Part shown: positions 16,651 through 24,656 of the stretch, one piece after another
Position numbering within the stretch: the first letter of the stretch is position 1
Layout: each line of letters starts with the position of its first letter
DNA from: Poriferisodalis sp965203655
Lineage (GTDB): Bacteria > Actinomycetota > Acidimicrobiia > Acidimicrobiales > Poriferisodalaceae
Assembly: GCF_965203655.1 (NCBI RefSeq)
Contig: NZ_CBDBDD010000009.1
Coordinates: 248,001 to 312,000 of the forward strand
Reading direction: 5' to 3'
Length of the DNA: 64,000 bases
Program-made: the position numbers and the translations under genes
The notes under the pieces: generated by a model
Database searches by the model: none
Told to the model about the DNA's origin: nothing
The model's input: only the letters and a program-made list of their open reading frames with translations

Positions 16651-16878
16651 TCAGTCGTCTCGGGGCGGGCGCGGCACGAGACGCAGGATGACGTAGCCCA
16701 CCACATGGGTGATGGCCACGAACGACACCCACCACAGCATGACGGTTTGACGGTAACCGCGTTCGCGGCATTCCCAGTAGGTGAGGCCGACCGCTGCCGC
16801 CAACAGGATCCACAGAAGGAGGCTGCGGCGCGCAAAGCCGGTGTCGCTGATCCAGTCGGCGACGAACATCAAGACCAT
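16651..16878 (-). CDS. Small two-helix membrane protein
   Basis: This 75-residue protein has two hydrophobic stretches (about residues 18-35 and 45-66) and ends in RLVPRPPRDD. It starts five bases after the stop of the XRE-cupin gene, with GGGAGG ahead, so it is probably co-transcribed. No family is recognised. Confidence 0.6.
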   Translation of the reverse strand: MVLMFVADWISDTGFARRSLLLWILLAAAVGLTYWECRERGYRQTVMLWWVSFVAITHVVGYVILRLVPRPPRDD

Positions 16879-16883
16879 TGGCC

Positions 16884-17558
16884 TCAGCCTCCCGCCGCGC
16901 CGCGCGACTCGCTGGCGGGGTACACCTTGATGGAGATGAACCGCACCGGCAACTCGACGAGCTCGACCGGGCCGTGGGCCACCTCGCCGTGAATCTGCAT
17001 GGTGTCGCCGGTGTTGAGCAGGTAGGCCTTGCCGCCGTAGCCGTAGTTGAGCGATCCCTCCAGCACGTGGAGAAACTCCACACCCGGGTGCTGGTAGAGC
17101 GGGAACACGCCGCCCGGCTCGGTGATGGTGGTGATCATCGGCTCGATGATCCGGTTGGGTCCTCGCAGCGTGCCGAGATCCTGGTACAGCCGGTCCGGCC
17201 CGCCGCGGTCGTGGTGGATCTCATGGCCTTCGCCCGCTCGCACGATGACTAGGTCGTGTTCCTCGTCGAGGCCCCGGAACAGCGCGGTCACGGGTACCTT
17301 CGCCGTTCCGGCGAGGCGAGCGAGCGTCGACAGGCTCGGCGCACTCTGGCCGTGCTCGATCTTGGAGAGCATCCCCAGCGAGATGCCGGCATCGTTGGCG
17401 AACGCCGACATCGTCATATTCAAGGCTTGGCGGAGTTCGCGGACCCGGCTGCCGACCACGCGGCACAGCTCGGCGGTGGTCAGCGGTGAATCGATGGCTG
17501 ACTCCGCAAGGCTCAGCGGGTCGGGGCCGTCGGGATCTTCCCGCGGGTCCGGGTTCAT
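16884..17558 (-). CDS. XRE-family transcriptional regulator with C-terminal cupin
   Basis: Residues about 40-95 form a lambda-repressor-type helix-turn-helix (VGSRVRELRQALNMTMSAFANDAGISLGMLSKIEHGQSAPS), and a cupin barrel follows near the C-terminus (YQHPGVEFLHVLEGSLNYGYGG, GDTMQIHGEVAHGP). Such regulators sense small metabolites and often control amine or amino acid catabolism. It lies close to amt and the TMAO genes, so it is a candidate regulator of them. I chose ATG 17558; a TTG eight codons upstream is possible but lacks a ribosome site. Confidence 0.87.
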   Translation of the reverse strand: MNPDPREDPDGPDPLSLAESAIDSPLTTAELCRVVGSRVRELRQALNMTMSAFANDAGISLGMLSKIEHGQSAPSLSTLARLAGTAKVPVTALFRGLDEEHDLVIVRAGEGHEIHHDRGGPDRLYQDLGTLRGPNRIIEPMITTITEPGGVFPLYQHPGVEFLHVLEGSLNYGYGGKAYLLNTGDTMQIHGEVAHGPVELVELPVRFISIKVYPASESRGAAGG

Positions 17559-17598
17559 CGCCCTGATAGTGCCAGATGGCAAGTGCTGCCCGGTGTGC

Positions 17599-17618
17599 CC
17601 GCTGCGGAGGCGGCAGGA
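17599..17618. repeat. 20-base repeat 3' of the LLM oxidoreductase gene
   Basis: Second exact copy of ccgctgcggaggcggcagga (first at 11091-11110). Again it directly follows the stop codon of a minus-strand gene and precedes the next gene of the run. Confidence 0.6.
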
Positions 17619-17621
17619 TCC

Positions 17622-18602
17622 TTAGAGGCCGGCGGCTGCGGCGAAGGTGCGCAGTTCGCGTTCGACGTCGCCCATCGGCTGGAACGAGACTTCGGTGATG
17701 CCTGCGGCAGTGAGTCGTTCCATGCGCTCGGGCACCTCGCTGGCATGGCACACGAATGGGGCGATGCGCAGGGACTCAGGCGTGAGCACTTGGCGGTCGA
17801 TGGCATTCAGCTGGGTGAGGTGGCCTTCGTGCAGCGACAGGTGGAGCGTTGCAGGGTCCATGTCGCCGGTGATCTCGCTGAAGCGCTCTGCGTTGGGGAG
17901 TGTGCCGAGCCGGGCATCGCGTTGTTCCAGGAATGCGTGATACGCCACGCTCACGCCGGGTCCGGCGGTGTCCATGACACGTTGCGATTCGATCGACTCG
18001 TCGTCATCCATGATCGTGCCGAAGCCGAGCAGGATGACGTCGTCGATGCCCGCGTAGTCGGCGTCGGGCCGAGGTCGCGAAGTGAAGACGCCGCAACCCA
18101 TCTTCGCCGCGGCCTCGAGGCCCCGGGGGCCGTTCACGCCCAGGATCCATGGCACTTCGATGGGCCGCTCCGCCGCTTGGCCCGGCCAGTGCAGCATCTT
18201 GGCGGCCCTGCCGTCGACTTCGACGATCTCGCCTCGCAGCAGTGCTTGGGTGTCGGCAACCATCTGAGGAAAGTCGGCCCAACGCAGCGGCTTCTGGCCC
18301 ATGGCCCGGCGGCCGGTGAATCCGGTACCGGCACCGATGATGACTCGTTCGGGTCCGACGAGCCCGACCAGTGTGGCGATGGCTGACGCCGTGGTCATCG
18401 GGTGGCGCAGCGAGGGAATCAGCACACCGGGCCCGAGACGGATGCGCTCAGTGCGCACCGCCGCGAGGGCGAGAATCATCCAGACATCGAGCTGCAGCGC
18501 CGGCGTGTCGTACACCCAGGCGGTCTCGTAGCCCAGCTCCTCGGCTAGCACGATGTGGTCCGGCGTCTCGGGAACGGGCGGGAACGCGGCAGAGATCTTC
18601 AT
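17622..18602 (-). CDS. LLM-class flavin/F420-dependent oxidoreductase
   Basis: The 326-residue protein is a luciferase-like monooxygenase-fold enzyme: the N-terminal AEELGYETAWVYDTPAL, LGPGVLIPSLRHPMTTASAIATL and the RVIIGAGTGFTGRRAMG loop are typical of the F420-using branch in actinobacteria. The substrate is not evident. It probably starts the run that continues into the XRE-cupin gene, and is divergent from another F420-type gene at 18734. Confidence 0.82.
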   Translation of the reverse strand: MKISAAFPPVPETPDHIVLAEELGYETAWVYDTPALQLDVWMILALAAVRTERIRLGPGVLIPSLRHPMTTASAIATLVGLVGPERVIIGAGTGFTGRRAMGQKPLRWADFPQMVADTQALLRGEIVEVDGRAAKMLHWPGQAAERPIEVPWILGVNGPRGLEAAAKMGCGVFTSRPRPDADYAGIDDVILLGFGTIMDDDESIESQRVMDTAGPGVSVAYHAFLEQRDARLGTLPNAERFSEITGDMDPATLHLSLHEGHLTQLNAIDRQVLTPESLRIAPFVCHASEVPERMERLTAAGITEVSFQPMGDVERELRTFAAAAGL

Positions 18603-18733
18603 GGCGGCAGTCTCGCGAAATGCGCGGGCTTCGGCCCGGGTCGCCAGCCCTCAACCCGCGGACTCCCATGTCCGAGGCTCGGGCCCCCTCGGCAGCCCTG
18701 ACCGCCGGGGCTCGTATGTGCGAGGCTGCGCGC

Positions 18734-19141
18734 ATGGAGATCTCGAAGGCACTCGACTACGTGCGCAAGAACGACCGCGCTGTGCTGGCCACCAAGGCGC
18801 GCGACGGCACGCCACAGCTGTCGCCGGTGACGTTGGCCGTCGTCGACGACACGGTGGTGATGAGCACCCGCGACACGGCCTTCAAGGTCAAGAACCTGCA
18901 TCGCGACCCGCAGTCGTGGCTGTGCGTGTTTCCCGAGAAGTGGCTGGGCCGTTGGGTCCAGCTCGAGTGCCAGGCTGAGATCATCTCGGGCGAGGCTGCG
19001 CTCGATCCGCTGGTCGAGTACTACCGAACGCTGCAGGGCGAGCACCCCGACTGGGACGACTACCGCCGCGCGATGGTGGAGGACAAGCGTTGCCTCGTCC
19101 GCTTCCACATCACCAAGGCCGGCCCCGACAAGCACGGCTGA
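18734..19141 (+). CDS. PPOX-class F420-dependent split-barrel protein
   Basis: This 135-residue protein has the split beta-barrel pattern of pyridoxamine-phosphate-oxidase-like F420 enzymes (Rv1155 type): YVRKNDRAVLATKARDGTPQLSPVTLAVVDD, FKVKNLHRDPQSWLCVF and EYYRTLQGEHPDWDDYRRAM. Members bind F420 and reduce diverse substrates. The start was taken at ATG 18734 because the frame upstream is only a long open run without similarity. Confidence 0.82.
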   Translation: MEISKALDYVRKNDRAVLATKARDGTPQLSPVTLAVVDDTVVMSTRDTAFKVKNLHRDPQSWLCVFPEKWLGRWVQLECQAEIISGEAALDPLVEYYRTLQGEHPDWDDYRRAMVEDKRCLVRFHITKAGPDKHG

Positions 19142-19178
19142 TCCGCCGGGGCTGAGCGCCGCGGTGTATCGTTGGTGT

Positions 19179-19388
19179 ATGGCACGCACAAACATTGACA
19201 TCGACGAGGCTGCGTGCATGCGTGTCATGCAGCGCTATGGACTCAGCAGCAAGCGAGCAGCAGTGAACTTCGCCTTGGAACTCGCCTCCGAGGAACCGAT
19301 GTCGCTTGATGAAGCGCTCGCCATGCGCGGCACCGGTTGGGACGGCGACCTGGAAGCCATGCGTGGAGGCCGCGTCGAGCACCTGTGA
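19179..19388 (+). CDS. vapB: Type II antitoxin, VapB family
   Basis: The 69-residue protein starts ARTNIDIDEAACMRVMQRYGLSSKRAAVNFAL, the ribbon-helix-helix DNA-binding pattern of the DUF2191 VapB group, and ends with the toxin-binding tail ALAMRGTGWDGDLEAMRGG. Its stop overlaps the toxin start by three bases. VapB would neutralise the VapC RNase and repress the pair's promoter. Confidence 0.87.
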   Translation: MARTNIDIDEAACMRVMQRYGLSSKRAAVNFALELASEEPMSLDEALAMRGTGWDGDLEAMRGGRVEHL

Positions 19389-19837
19389 CACAGCTCGCTG
19401 GCAGTGTCGGCCCACCGGCGGAAGCAGTGCTCATTGAGACGTCGGCATGGGTCGCGTTCTTGCGTGGGAGCGATGACGCGATCGCTGACGCAGTCGAGTC
19501 TGCGCTCGCCGACGGCGTGCTCACCTGTGACGCGGTCCGCATGGAAGTGCTGGCAGGTGCCCGTGACGAAGTGCATCTGGCTCGGCTGCGTGCATTGCTC
19601 GGTCGTGCGAAGTTGATTCCGACCAATTCGGTCGATTACCAGCGAGCAGCGCTGCTGTACCGAACGTGCCGACGGTCTGGCGCGACGGTGCGCAACATGA
19701 TCGACTGCCTCATTGCTGCCATCGCCATCAGGAGCGGCGCAGCGGTGCTGCACGCCGATCGCGATTTCACAGCGCTCGCTCAACACACCCAGCTACAAGT
19801 CCATCCCGCATCTGCGACTCACATGCCCGATCGATAG
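19385..19837 (+). CDS. vapC: Type II toxin, VapC family PIN-domain RNase
   Basis: This 150-residue PIN protein starts with GTG overlapping the vapB stop (GTGA). Acidic positions are visible in VLIETSAW (Glu18), RMEVLAGA, RNMIDCLIAA and LHADRDF. The first PIN acid is normally Asp (DTS) but is Glu here, a conservative change that may still bind Mg2+ or may weaken activity. Expected action is cleavage of a tRNA or rRNA. Confidence 0.87.
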   Translation: MTQLAGSVGPPAEAVLIETSAWVAFLRGSDDAIADAVESALADGVLTCDAVRMEVLAGARDEVHLARLRALLGRAKLIPTNSVDYQRAALLYRTCRRSGATVRNMIDCLIAAIAIRSGAAVLHADRDFTALAQHTQLQVHPASATHMPDR

Positions 19838-19843
19838 AGGACG

Positions 19844-20302
19844 TCAGCTGCTGGTGACCTGCCAGTGGACGAGGGTGTAAGGCGGGTTGCCGTTGTCGTG
19901 GTCCTCGAAGACGGCTTCGACATCGCTGCCGATGACGATGTCTTGCATGGGGTCGCCGAGCAGGTTGCCGATCATGCGCAGGTTGTCGGCGTGGGGCAGC
20001 TCGACCAGCACCACGATGTAGGGACCGTGTTCGGCCAGCGCCGGATGCACGGGGTGATGCACGCGCTGCCAGGAGTAGATGCGCGCCGTGGGCTCGACCG
20101 TCACCCACTCGACATTGAGCGACTGGCAGGCGTGGCACACCCAGTCGGGCCCCCATTGGTGCGTGCCGCAGTCGGTGCAGCGCTGCACTCGCAACTCGTG
20201 CTCGCGGGTGCCTTCCCAGTACGGCGCGTCCATCCCGTCGCGCATCGGAGCCGGTTGGGTGAGGCCTTCCGGCAGGTAGGTGCCCTCGGCGAGCGCACTC
20301 AT
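19844..20302 (-). CDS. Zn-ribbon/OB-fold protein (DUF35 family)
   Basis: The 152-residue protein has a rubredoxin-like zinc ribbon (CTDCGTHQWGPDWVCHAC, four cysteines) followed by an OB-fold (RIYSWQRVHHPVHP, PYIVVLVELP). DUF35 proteins partner thiolase-like or steroid aldolase subunits and shape the acyl-CoA site. Its ATG overlaps the stop of the thiolase-like gene (ATGA), so the two probably form one complex. Confidence 0.87.
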   Translation of the reverse strand: MSALAEGTYLPEGLTQPAPMRDGMDAPYWEGTREHELRVQRCTDCGTHQWGPDWVCHACQSLNVEWVTVEPTARIYSWQRVHHPVHPALAEHGPYIVVLVELPHADNLRMIGNLLGDPMQDIVIGSDVEAVFEDHDNGNPPYTLVHWQVTSS

Positions 20303-21495
20303 CCGAGCACCTCCGCCGTGCCGTAGATCGCTGTCGAGGCGATCTCGACCATGGGTCCGGCATTGGAGAGCGACACGTTGACGTTCGGCACCTGGTTGGT
20401 GGAGTCGCCGCGGACCTGCCGCACCGCCTCGATCTGCATGCCGAGCCCGTGCATGTAGCACTCGGCAAGGTTGCCGCCGCTGGTGTTCAGCGGGATGCTC
20501 CCCCCGTCCGCCCGCAGGTTCTCGAACGTCAGCACCTCATTGGCGTTCTCGTAGGTGCACAAGCCGTGCTCGATGAGGCTCATCACCACGGCGCCGGTGA
20601 AGTTCTCGTAGCTCTGCACCACGTCAACGTCGTCAGGTGTCACGCCGGCCTGCTCGTACAGGTGCTGCGCCCCGAGCTTGAAGCTGGAGGTCGCATAGTC
20701 GGTCGGGTTGTGGACCCAGGCGCCCGAACGGTGACCGCCACTCTGCTGGGCTGCCAGCACCAGCACCGGTGTGTCGCTGAGGTCGGCGGCTCGCTCGGCA
20801 GACGTGACGATCATGGCCGCGCCACCGTCGTTCTCCAGGCAGCAGTCGTACAGCCGGAACGGCTCGGTGATCCAGCGGGACGAGTCGTAGGTCTCGGCGT
20901 CGAGCGGGCGGCCGTACATGACCGCCCGGGGGTTGTTCTGGGCGTGGTGATACGCAGCCAGCGCCACCGCCCGCATGGTGGACCGATCGATGCCGTGCTC
21001 CCACATGAGCCGGGTGGTGCGCATCGCGTACATCTGGGCTGGGCTCATCACGCCGTAGGGGAGCGTGTAGGCGAACTCGCCCCGCACGGCCGGTCGGCGC
21101 CCACCTTGGCCGAAGCGGCCGAACTGGCCCTGGGCCAGGCCCCGGTAGGCCACCACGACGTTGGCCGATCCGGCGTGCACTGCACTGGCAGCGTTCTGCA
21201 CGACGGCTGCAGCGCCGCCGCCTCCGCCGCCCCACTGCATGTTCGAGTAGCGCAGCTCTTCGAGGCCGAGGGCGTTGGCCAGCCGGGCCGGTGTATTGCG
21301 ATCGTTGCTGTACGAGCAGAACCCGTCGATCTCCCGTGGGTTGATGCCCGCGTCCTCGCACGCCGTCAAGATCGCCTTCACGACCAGCACGAATTCAGGA
21401 TCGGTCGATTGGCCGCGCTTGTAGTAGGTGGTCTCACCGACACCTGCAACGGCCGTGCGGCCACGCAGGCCGCGATCAGCACCTGAGGCACTCAC
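20299..21495 (-). CDS. Thiolase-like lipid-transfer/acetyl-CoA acetyltransferase family protein
   Basis: This 398-residue SCP2-type thiolase fold includes REIDGFCSYSND, YDCCLENDGGAAMIV, QSYENFTGAVVMSLIEHG and NTSGGNLAECYMHGLG. Such proteins next to a DUF35 gene act in beta-oxidation-like or sterol side-chain steps, some as aldolases (Ltp2 type) rather than thiolases. GTG 21495 is the likely start; upstream in-frame sequence is low in similarity. Which reaction it performs cannot be settled here. Confidence 0.82.
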   Translation of the reverse strand: MSASGADRGLRGRTAVAGVGETTYYKRGQSTDPEFVLVVKAILTACEDAGINPREIDGFCSYSNDRNTPARLANALGLEELRYSNMQWGGGGGGAAAVVQNAASAVHAGSANVVVAYRGLAQGQFGRFGQGGRRPAVRGEFAYTLPYGVMSPAQMYAMRTTRLMWEHGIDRSTMRAVALAAYHHAQNNPRAVMYGRPLDAETYDSSRWITEPFRLYDCCLENDGGAAMIVTSAERAADLSDTPVLVLAAQQSGGHRSGAWVHNPTDYATSSFKLGAQHLYEQAGVTPDDVDVVQSYENFTGAVVMSLIEHGLCTYENANEVLTFENLRADGGSIPLNTSGGNLAECYMHGLGMQIEAVRQVRGDSTNQVPNVNVSLSNAGPMVEIASTAIYGTAEVLG

Positions 21496-21602
21496 GGCGC
21501 AAACCGTAGCCAAGCCCTGCCCGCCCCCGCCGATGCACCGCCGGGTCTGCTGCACCCCTCGTCCGGTGGCTGTCGCGGCTCGATGGGCTAGAAACAGGGC
21601 CG

Positions 21603-21917
21603 ATGTCCGACGACGAGCTCGCTGCCTTCCGCCGCAGTATCGACAAGGTCGATGCGGAGCTGGTTCGGCTGCTCGCGGAGCGCTTCCGCATCACTCATGA
21701 CATCGGCGTCTACAAGGCTGCGAACGACCTGCCGCCGGTTGACCTGCCTCGCCAGCATGAGCAGGTGGACGGGCTGCGCCGGCTCGCCTTGGCGGAGGGA
21801 CTCGATCCCGACTTCTGCGAGAGGTTCGTGCATTTCGTGATGGACGAGGTGATCCGCAACCACAAACGCATCGCCGAGGCCGCCAGCGAGTTCACCATCG
21901 AGCAGGAAACTCTCTAG
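21603..21917 (+). CDS. Chorismate mutase, AroQ class
   Basis: The 104-residue all-helical protein shows the AroQ pattern: LAAFRRSIDKVDAELVRLLAERFRITHDIGVYKAANDLPPVD, then RQHEQVDGLRRLA and the C-terminal helix FVHFVMDEVIRNHKRI. Active-site Arg and Lys residues fall at the expected places in helices 1 and 2. It converts chorismate to prephenate for Phe/Tyr synthesis. It stands alone between unrelated genes. Confidence 0.85.
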   Translation: MSDDELAAFRRSIDKVDAELVRLLAERFRITHDIGVYKAANDLPPVDLPRQHEQVDGLRRLALAEGLDPDFCERFVHFVMDEVIRNHKRIAEAASEFTIEQETL

Positions 21918-21951
21918 ACGGGCGAGACCGCTGGCAAGCTGAACGGGCGGT

Positions 21952-22545
21952 TCAGCGCGAGATGATGACCTCGATGCCAGCGTCGGCGAGCTGGGTGCGT
22001 GCTGCGGCTTCGGTCTCGGGCGCCACCGAGGCGGAGAGCCCCTCGATCACCGTGGTCACGTAACCGTTCGCAGCAGCGTCCATCGCGGTGGCACGAACGC
22101 AATGGTCGAAGGCGATACCGACCACGTCGACTTCGTGTACGCCTGCAGAGTTCAGCAGGTCGTTGAGGGTCCGGCCGTCGCCGTCGACGCCTTCGAAGCC
22201 GGAATAGGCGGCAGCGTGCATGCCCTTGCGCACGCCCGCGTCGATGCGACCGGCTACAGCGTCGAGTGCAGGGTGCAGCTCGGCCTCTGTGGTGCCGGCC
22301 ACGCCGTGGGGCGGCCATGTGTCGACGAAGTCGGGCTCGTCGCTGAAGTGATCACCCGGGTCGATGTGCCAGTCCTGGGTGGTCACCACGAGGTCGTAGC
22401 CGTGGTCGCCGGCGAGCAAGTCGGCCACATTGGCGGCGACGTCGTTGCCACCCTCGACCCCCAGTGCGCCGCCTTCGCAGAAGGTGGGCTGCACGTCCAC
22501 GACGAGCAGTGCTGTGCGGGAATGCTGATCGGGATTCTCAGCCAT
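21952..22545 (-). CDS. pncA: Nicotinamidase (isochorismatase family)
   Basis: The 197-residue protein has the cysteine-hydrolase triad: Asp17 in VVDVQPTFCEGG, Lys in GVRKGMHAAAYSGF and Cys in GIAFDHCVRATA. The metal-site segment TQDWHIDPGDHFS and length agree with nicotinamidase, which recycles nicotinamide to nicotinate for NAD. ATG 22545 was chosen over an upstream start with an arginine-rich leader. Confidence 0.87.
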   Translation of the reverse strand: MAENPDQHSRTALLVVDVQPTFCEGGALGVEGGNDVAANVADLLAGDHGYDLVVTTQDWHIDPGDHFSDEPDFVDTWPPHGVAGTTEAELHPALDAVAGRIDAGVRKGMHAAAYSGFEGVDGDGRTLNDLLNSAGVHEVDVVGIAFDHCVRATAMDAAANGYVTTVIEGLSASVAPETEAAARTQLADAGIEVIISR

Positions 22546-22642
22546 GTCTGGTCTCCTGCGCCGCGACTCGTGCCGCCGGGCGCGGCTCCCGCAGCGCGCT
22601 GAGGCCAAATCTACCGACGGCCCGATGGGGCTTGAGACGGCG

Positions 22643-23803
22643 CTACACGCCGAGCAGGAACGAGGCGTTGCCCGCCCAGAACGGTGCGGTGACGCCTCCG
22701 CTGAGGCCGGCCGCGGTGAACGAAGCCTGGAACTCTGCGATCGGGTCGCGGCCGCCTTCGGGGTGCGGCCAATCCGACGAGAACAGGTACAGCTCCGGCC
22801 CGCTGTTGGCCACCAGCCAGCCCACGTCCTCGAAGTGCCACGGCGTGAACCGCACCTGGCGGCGGATGTAGTCCGAGGGTGCCATGGTCAGCTTGGACAG
22901 CTCAGGCTCGTGACGGCCGAAGGCCTTGACGCTGTTGTCCAGCGAACGCAGCAGGTTGGGCACCCAGCCCGCGCCCAGCTCGATCAGCCCGCAGCGCAGA
23001 TCGGGGAACTTCTCGAAGATGCCGTCGAGCACCATGCAAGCCAGCAAGTTCTCGGCGTCGTGGTACAGGTTCAAGAAGTCCTTCGAGCGCATGTTCTCGC
23101 CGCCGCCCACGAAGTCCTTGCCCGGAACACGCCCGTTGTTGTGGTACGTCTTCGGCAGCTTGTTGCCGCCGTTCGGCCCGAGGTGCATCAGCACCGGCAC
23201 GTCGGCCTCGGACAGCAGCGCCCACAGCGGGTCGAAGTCGGGGTGTGTGGGGCTCGTCGCGGTCGGCACGCCGTGGGGGATCCATGCGGCCCGGCATCCC
23301 ACCTCGATGGCCTCGCGGGCGCACTCGAGGGTGCGCTGCGGATCCTCCAGAGGCACGAACGCCACGCCCAGCAGCCGCGGGTCGACCGAGCAGAAGTCGG
23401 CGATGCCGCGGTTGTGCGCCGAGGCGCCGCCGTACGCCAGATCGACATCGCCGCGGGCGTGGAACTGCGTGTGCGCGAACGTCGTGAACACCAGCTGGCT
23501 GGCGAAGCCCAGCTGGTCGAGCGCCCCGACCCGTTCATTGGCGTCCATCGAGCCGTAGGCGAAGTAGCCCTTCGGCCCGCCGACCACGTCGGCTGCCAGC
23601 TTCGCCGTTTCCTCAGGATCGTCGCGCCGCGCCCAGCACTGCTCCACCAGCTCATGGGTGGCTGCATCGCCCCCACCCAACAAGCTCAGGTCTCGGAGCT
23701 TGGCGGCCACGGAGCTGTCGGCGTAGCTCGCCAGCCAATCCACCGGTTCCATCAGATGGCTGTCGGTGTCGTGAATCAGCAGCTCACCTGCATACGTCGT
23801 CAT
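22643..23803 (-). CDS. Amidohydrolase family 2 (metal-dependent hydrolase/decarboxylase-like)
   Basis: This 386-residue TIM-barrel protein starts with HDTDSHLMEP (an HxDxH-like N-terminal metal motif in modified form), and has VLMHLGPNGGN, FPDLRCGLIELGAGWVP and LFSSDWPHPEGG with the terminal Asp. The last motif is shared with the ACMSD-like branch that hydrolyses or decarboxylates aromatic acids. Natural substrate unknown. GGGAAGA precedes ATG 23803. Confidence 0.82.
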   Translation of the reverse strand: MTTYAGELLIHDTDSHLMEPVDWLASYADSSVAAKLRDLSLLGGGDAATHELVEQCWARRDDPEETAKLAADVVGGPKGYFAYGSMDANERVGALDQLGFASQLVFTTFAHTQFHARGDVDLAYGGASAHNRGIADFCSVDPRLLGVAFVPLEDPQRTLECAREAIEVGCRAAWIPHGVPTATSPTHPDFDPLWALLSEADVPVLMHLGPNGGNKLPKTYHNNGRVPGKDFVGGGENMRSKDFLNLYHDAENLLACMVLDGIFEKFPDLRCGLIELGAGWVPNLLRSLDNSVKAFGRHEPELSKLTMAPSDYIRRQVRFTPWHFEDVGWLVANSGPELYLFSSDWPHPEGGRDPIAEFQASFTAAGLSGGVTAPFWAGNASFLLGV

Positions 23804-23920
23804 AGTTCTTCCCATCGGCCGAACGGCCAGAACGCTGGCCCTGCGACTGCCAGTGTTGCAGGACTGACGCGGCGGTACTCGACCCGCTTCTTGAGGCCAG
23901 CAGTTGCTTCAGCTACTGAT

Positions 23921-24316
23921 CTATGCATCTGCCGGGTGTTCTGCCCGCGGAATCGCGGCCACCATGCCGCGGTCAACGGTGACCACGGGCATCGCATGTT
24001 GATCGGACAGGGCTGCGTAGAGCGCGTCAGAAAGCCGCAGATTGTGGCGGTGGTTCCATGCGCTCGCGAGCAGAGAATCAAGCAGGTGGCGTCGCACGAT
24101 GATGCGCTTGAATGTTTCCAGTAGTCGTGACACCTGCGCTGCCCTCAACCGACCGGCACGGTGAAGACGGCCGAGTGCCGACATGACCTCGATGTCCAGA
24201 TGTGCCGGCGCATGCAGTTCGTTGTGCCGCAGGCGATTCCGGATCGCGCCAGCCGAGGGGGCATCGATGAGTATGTCGACGACCGCCGAAGCATCGACGA
24301 CCAGCGCCTCATTCAC
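23921..24316 (-). CDS. vapC: Type II toxin, VapC family PIN-domain RNase
   Basis: This 131-residue PIN protein has the acidic set intact: Asp8 in ALVVDASAVVDIL, Glu in HLDIEVMSALG, Asp in LRLSDALYAAL and Asp in VVTVDRGM. The GTG start at 24316 lies inside the last codons of the antitoxin gene, an eight-base overlap. It is not closely similar to the VapC at 19385, so the two pairs are separate acquisitions rather than a recent duplication. Confidence 0.87.
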   Translation of the reverse strand: MNEALVVDASAVVDILIDAPSAGAIRNRLRHNELHAPAHLDIEVMSALGRLHRAGRLRAAQVSRLLETFKRIIVRRHLLDSLLASAWNHRHNLRLSDALYAALSDQHAMPVVTVDRGMVAAIPRAEHPADA

Positions 24317-24536
24317 CGAATTCGAGTTCGTCTTTGGCCGCGCGGACCGCTTCGACAACGGATTCGTCGTCGATGCCCGTCGAAGGCAAGTTCGCCACCT
24401 CGTCGAGCCAAGCGTCCAGCGACTGGCGATCGAGTTCACGCTGGATGGCGGCCTGTGTCAGCCCGGAAACGTTCAGGTCGGCAGCGCGCGCCTTCTCGGC
24501 AAGATCATCCGGCAAGTAGACGTTCACACGTGCCAT
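24309..24536 (-). CDS. vapB: Type II antitoxin, VapB/RHH family
   Basis: The 75-residue protein begins MARVNVYLPDDLAEKARAADLNVSGLTQAAIQREL, a clear ribbon-helix-helix DNA-binding domain, with an acidic tail (VVEAVRAAKDELEFGE) for toxin binding. ATG 24536 is preferred over one seven codons upstream because it opens directly at the beta-strand. Confidence 0.85.
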   Translation of the reverse strand: MARVNVYLPDDLAEKARAADLNVSGLTQAAIQRELDRQSLDAWLDEVANLPSTGIDDESVVEAVRAAKDELEFGE

Positions 24537-24656
24537 GCGCATAGGGTACACACTCAATTCCGCGCGAGGAGCTGACGTTCAGCATCGCCAGCATGGATCC
24601 ATCTTCGGCCCGCAGGCAAACGATTTTCGCAGCGCGGTTGACGTCGCCCTGTGCGC

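Noticed and set aside
16619..17083. Upstream extension of the 137-aa membrane protein frame
   Set aside because: It runs through two other genes in a different frame and lacks any family similarity.
22544..24124. 526-codon plus-strand ORF across amidohydrolase and vapC
   Set aside because: Shadow frame spanning two genes on the other strand and their gap.
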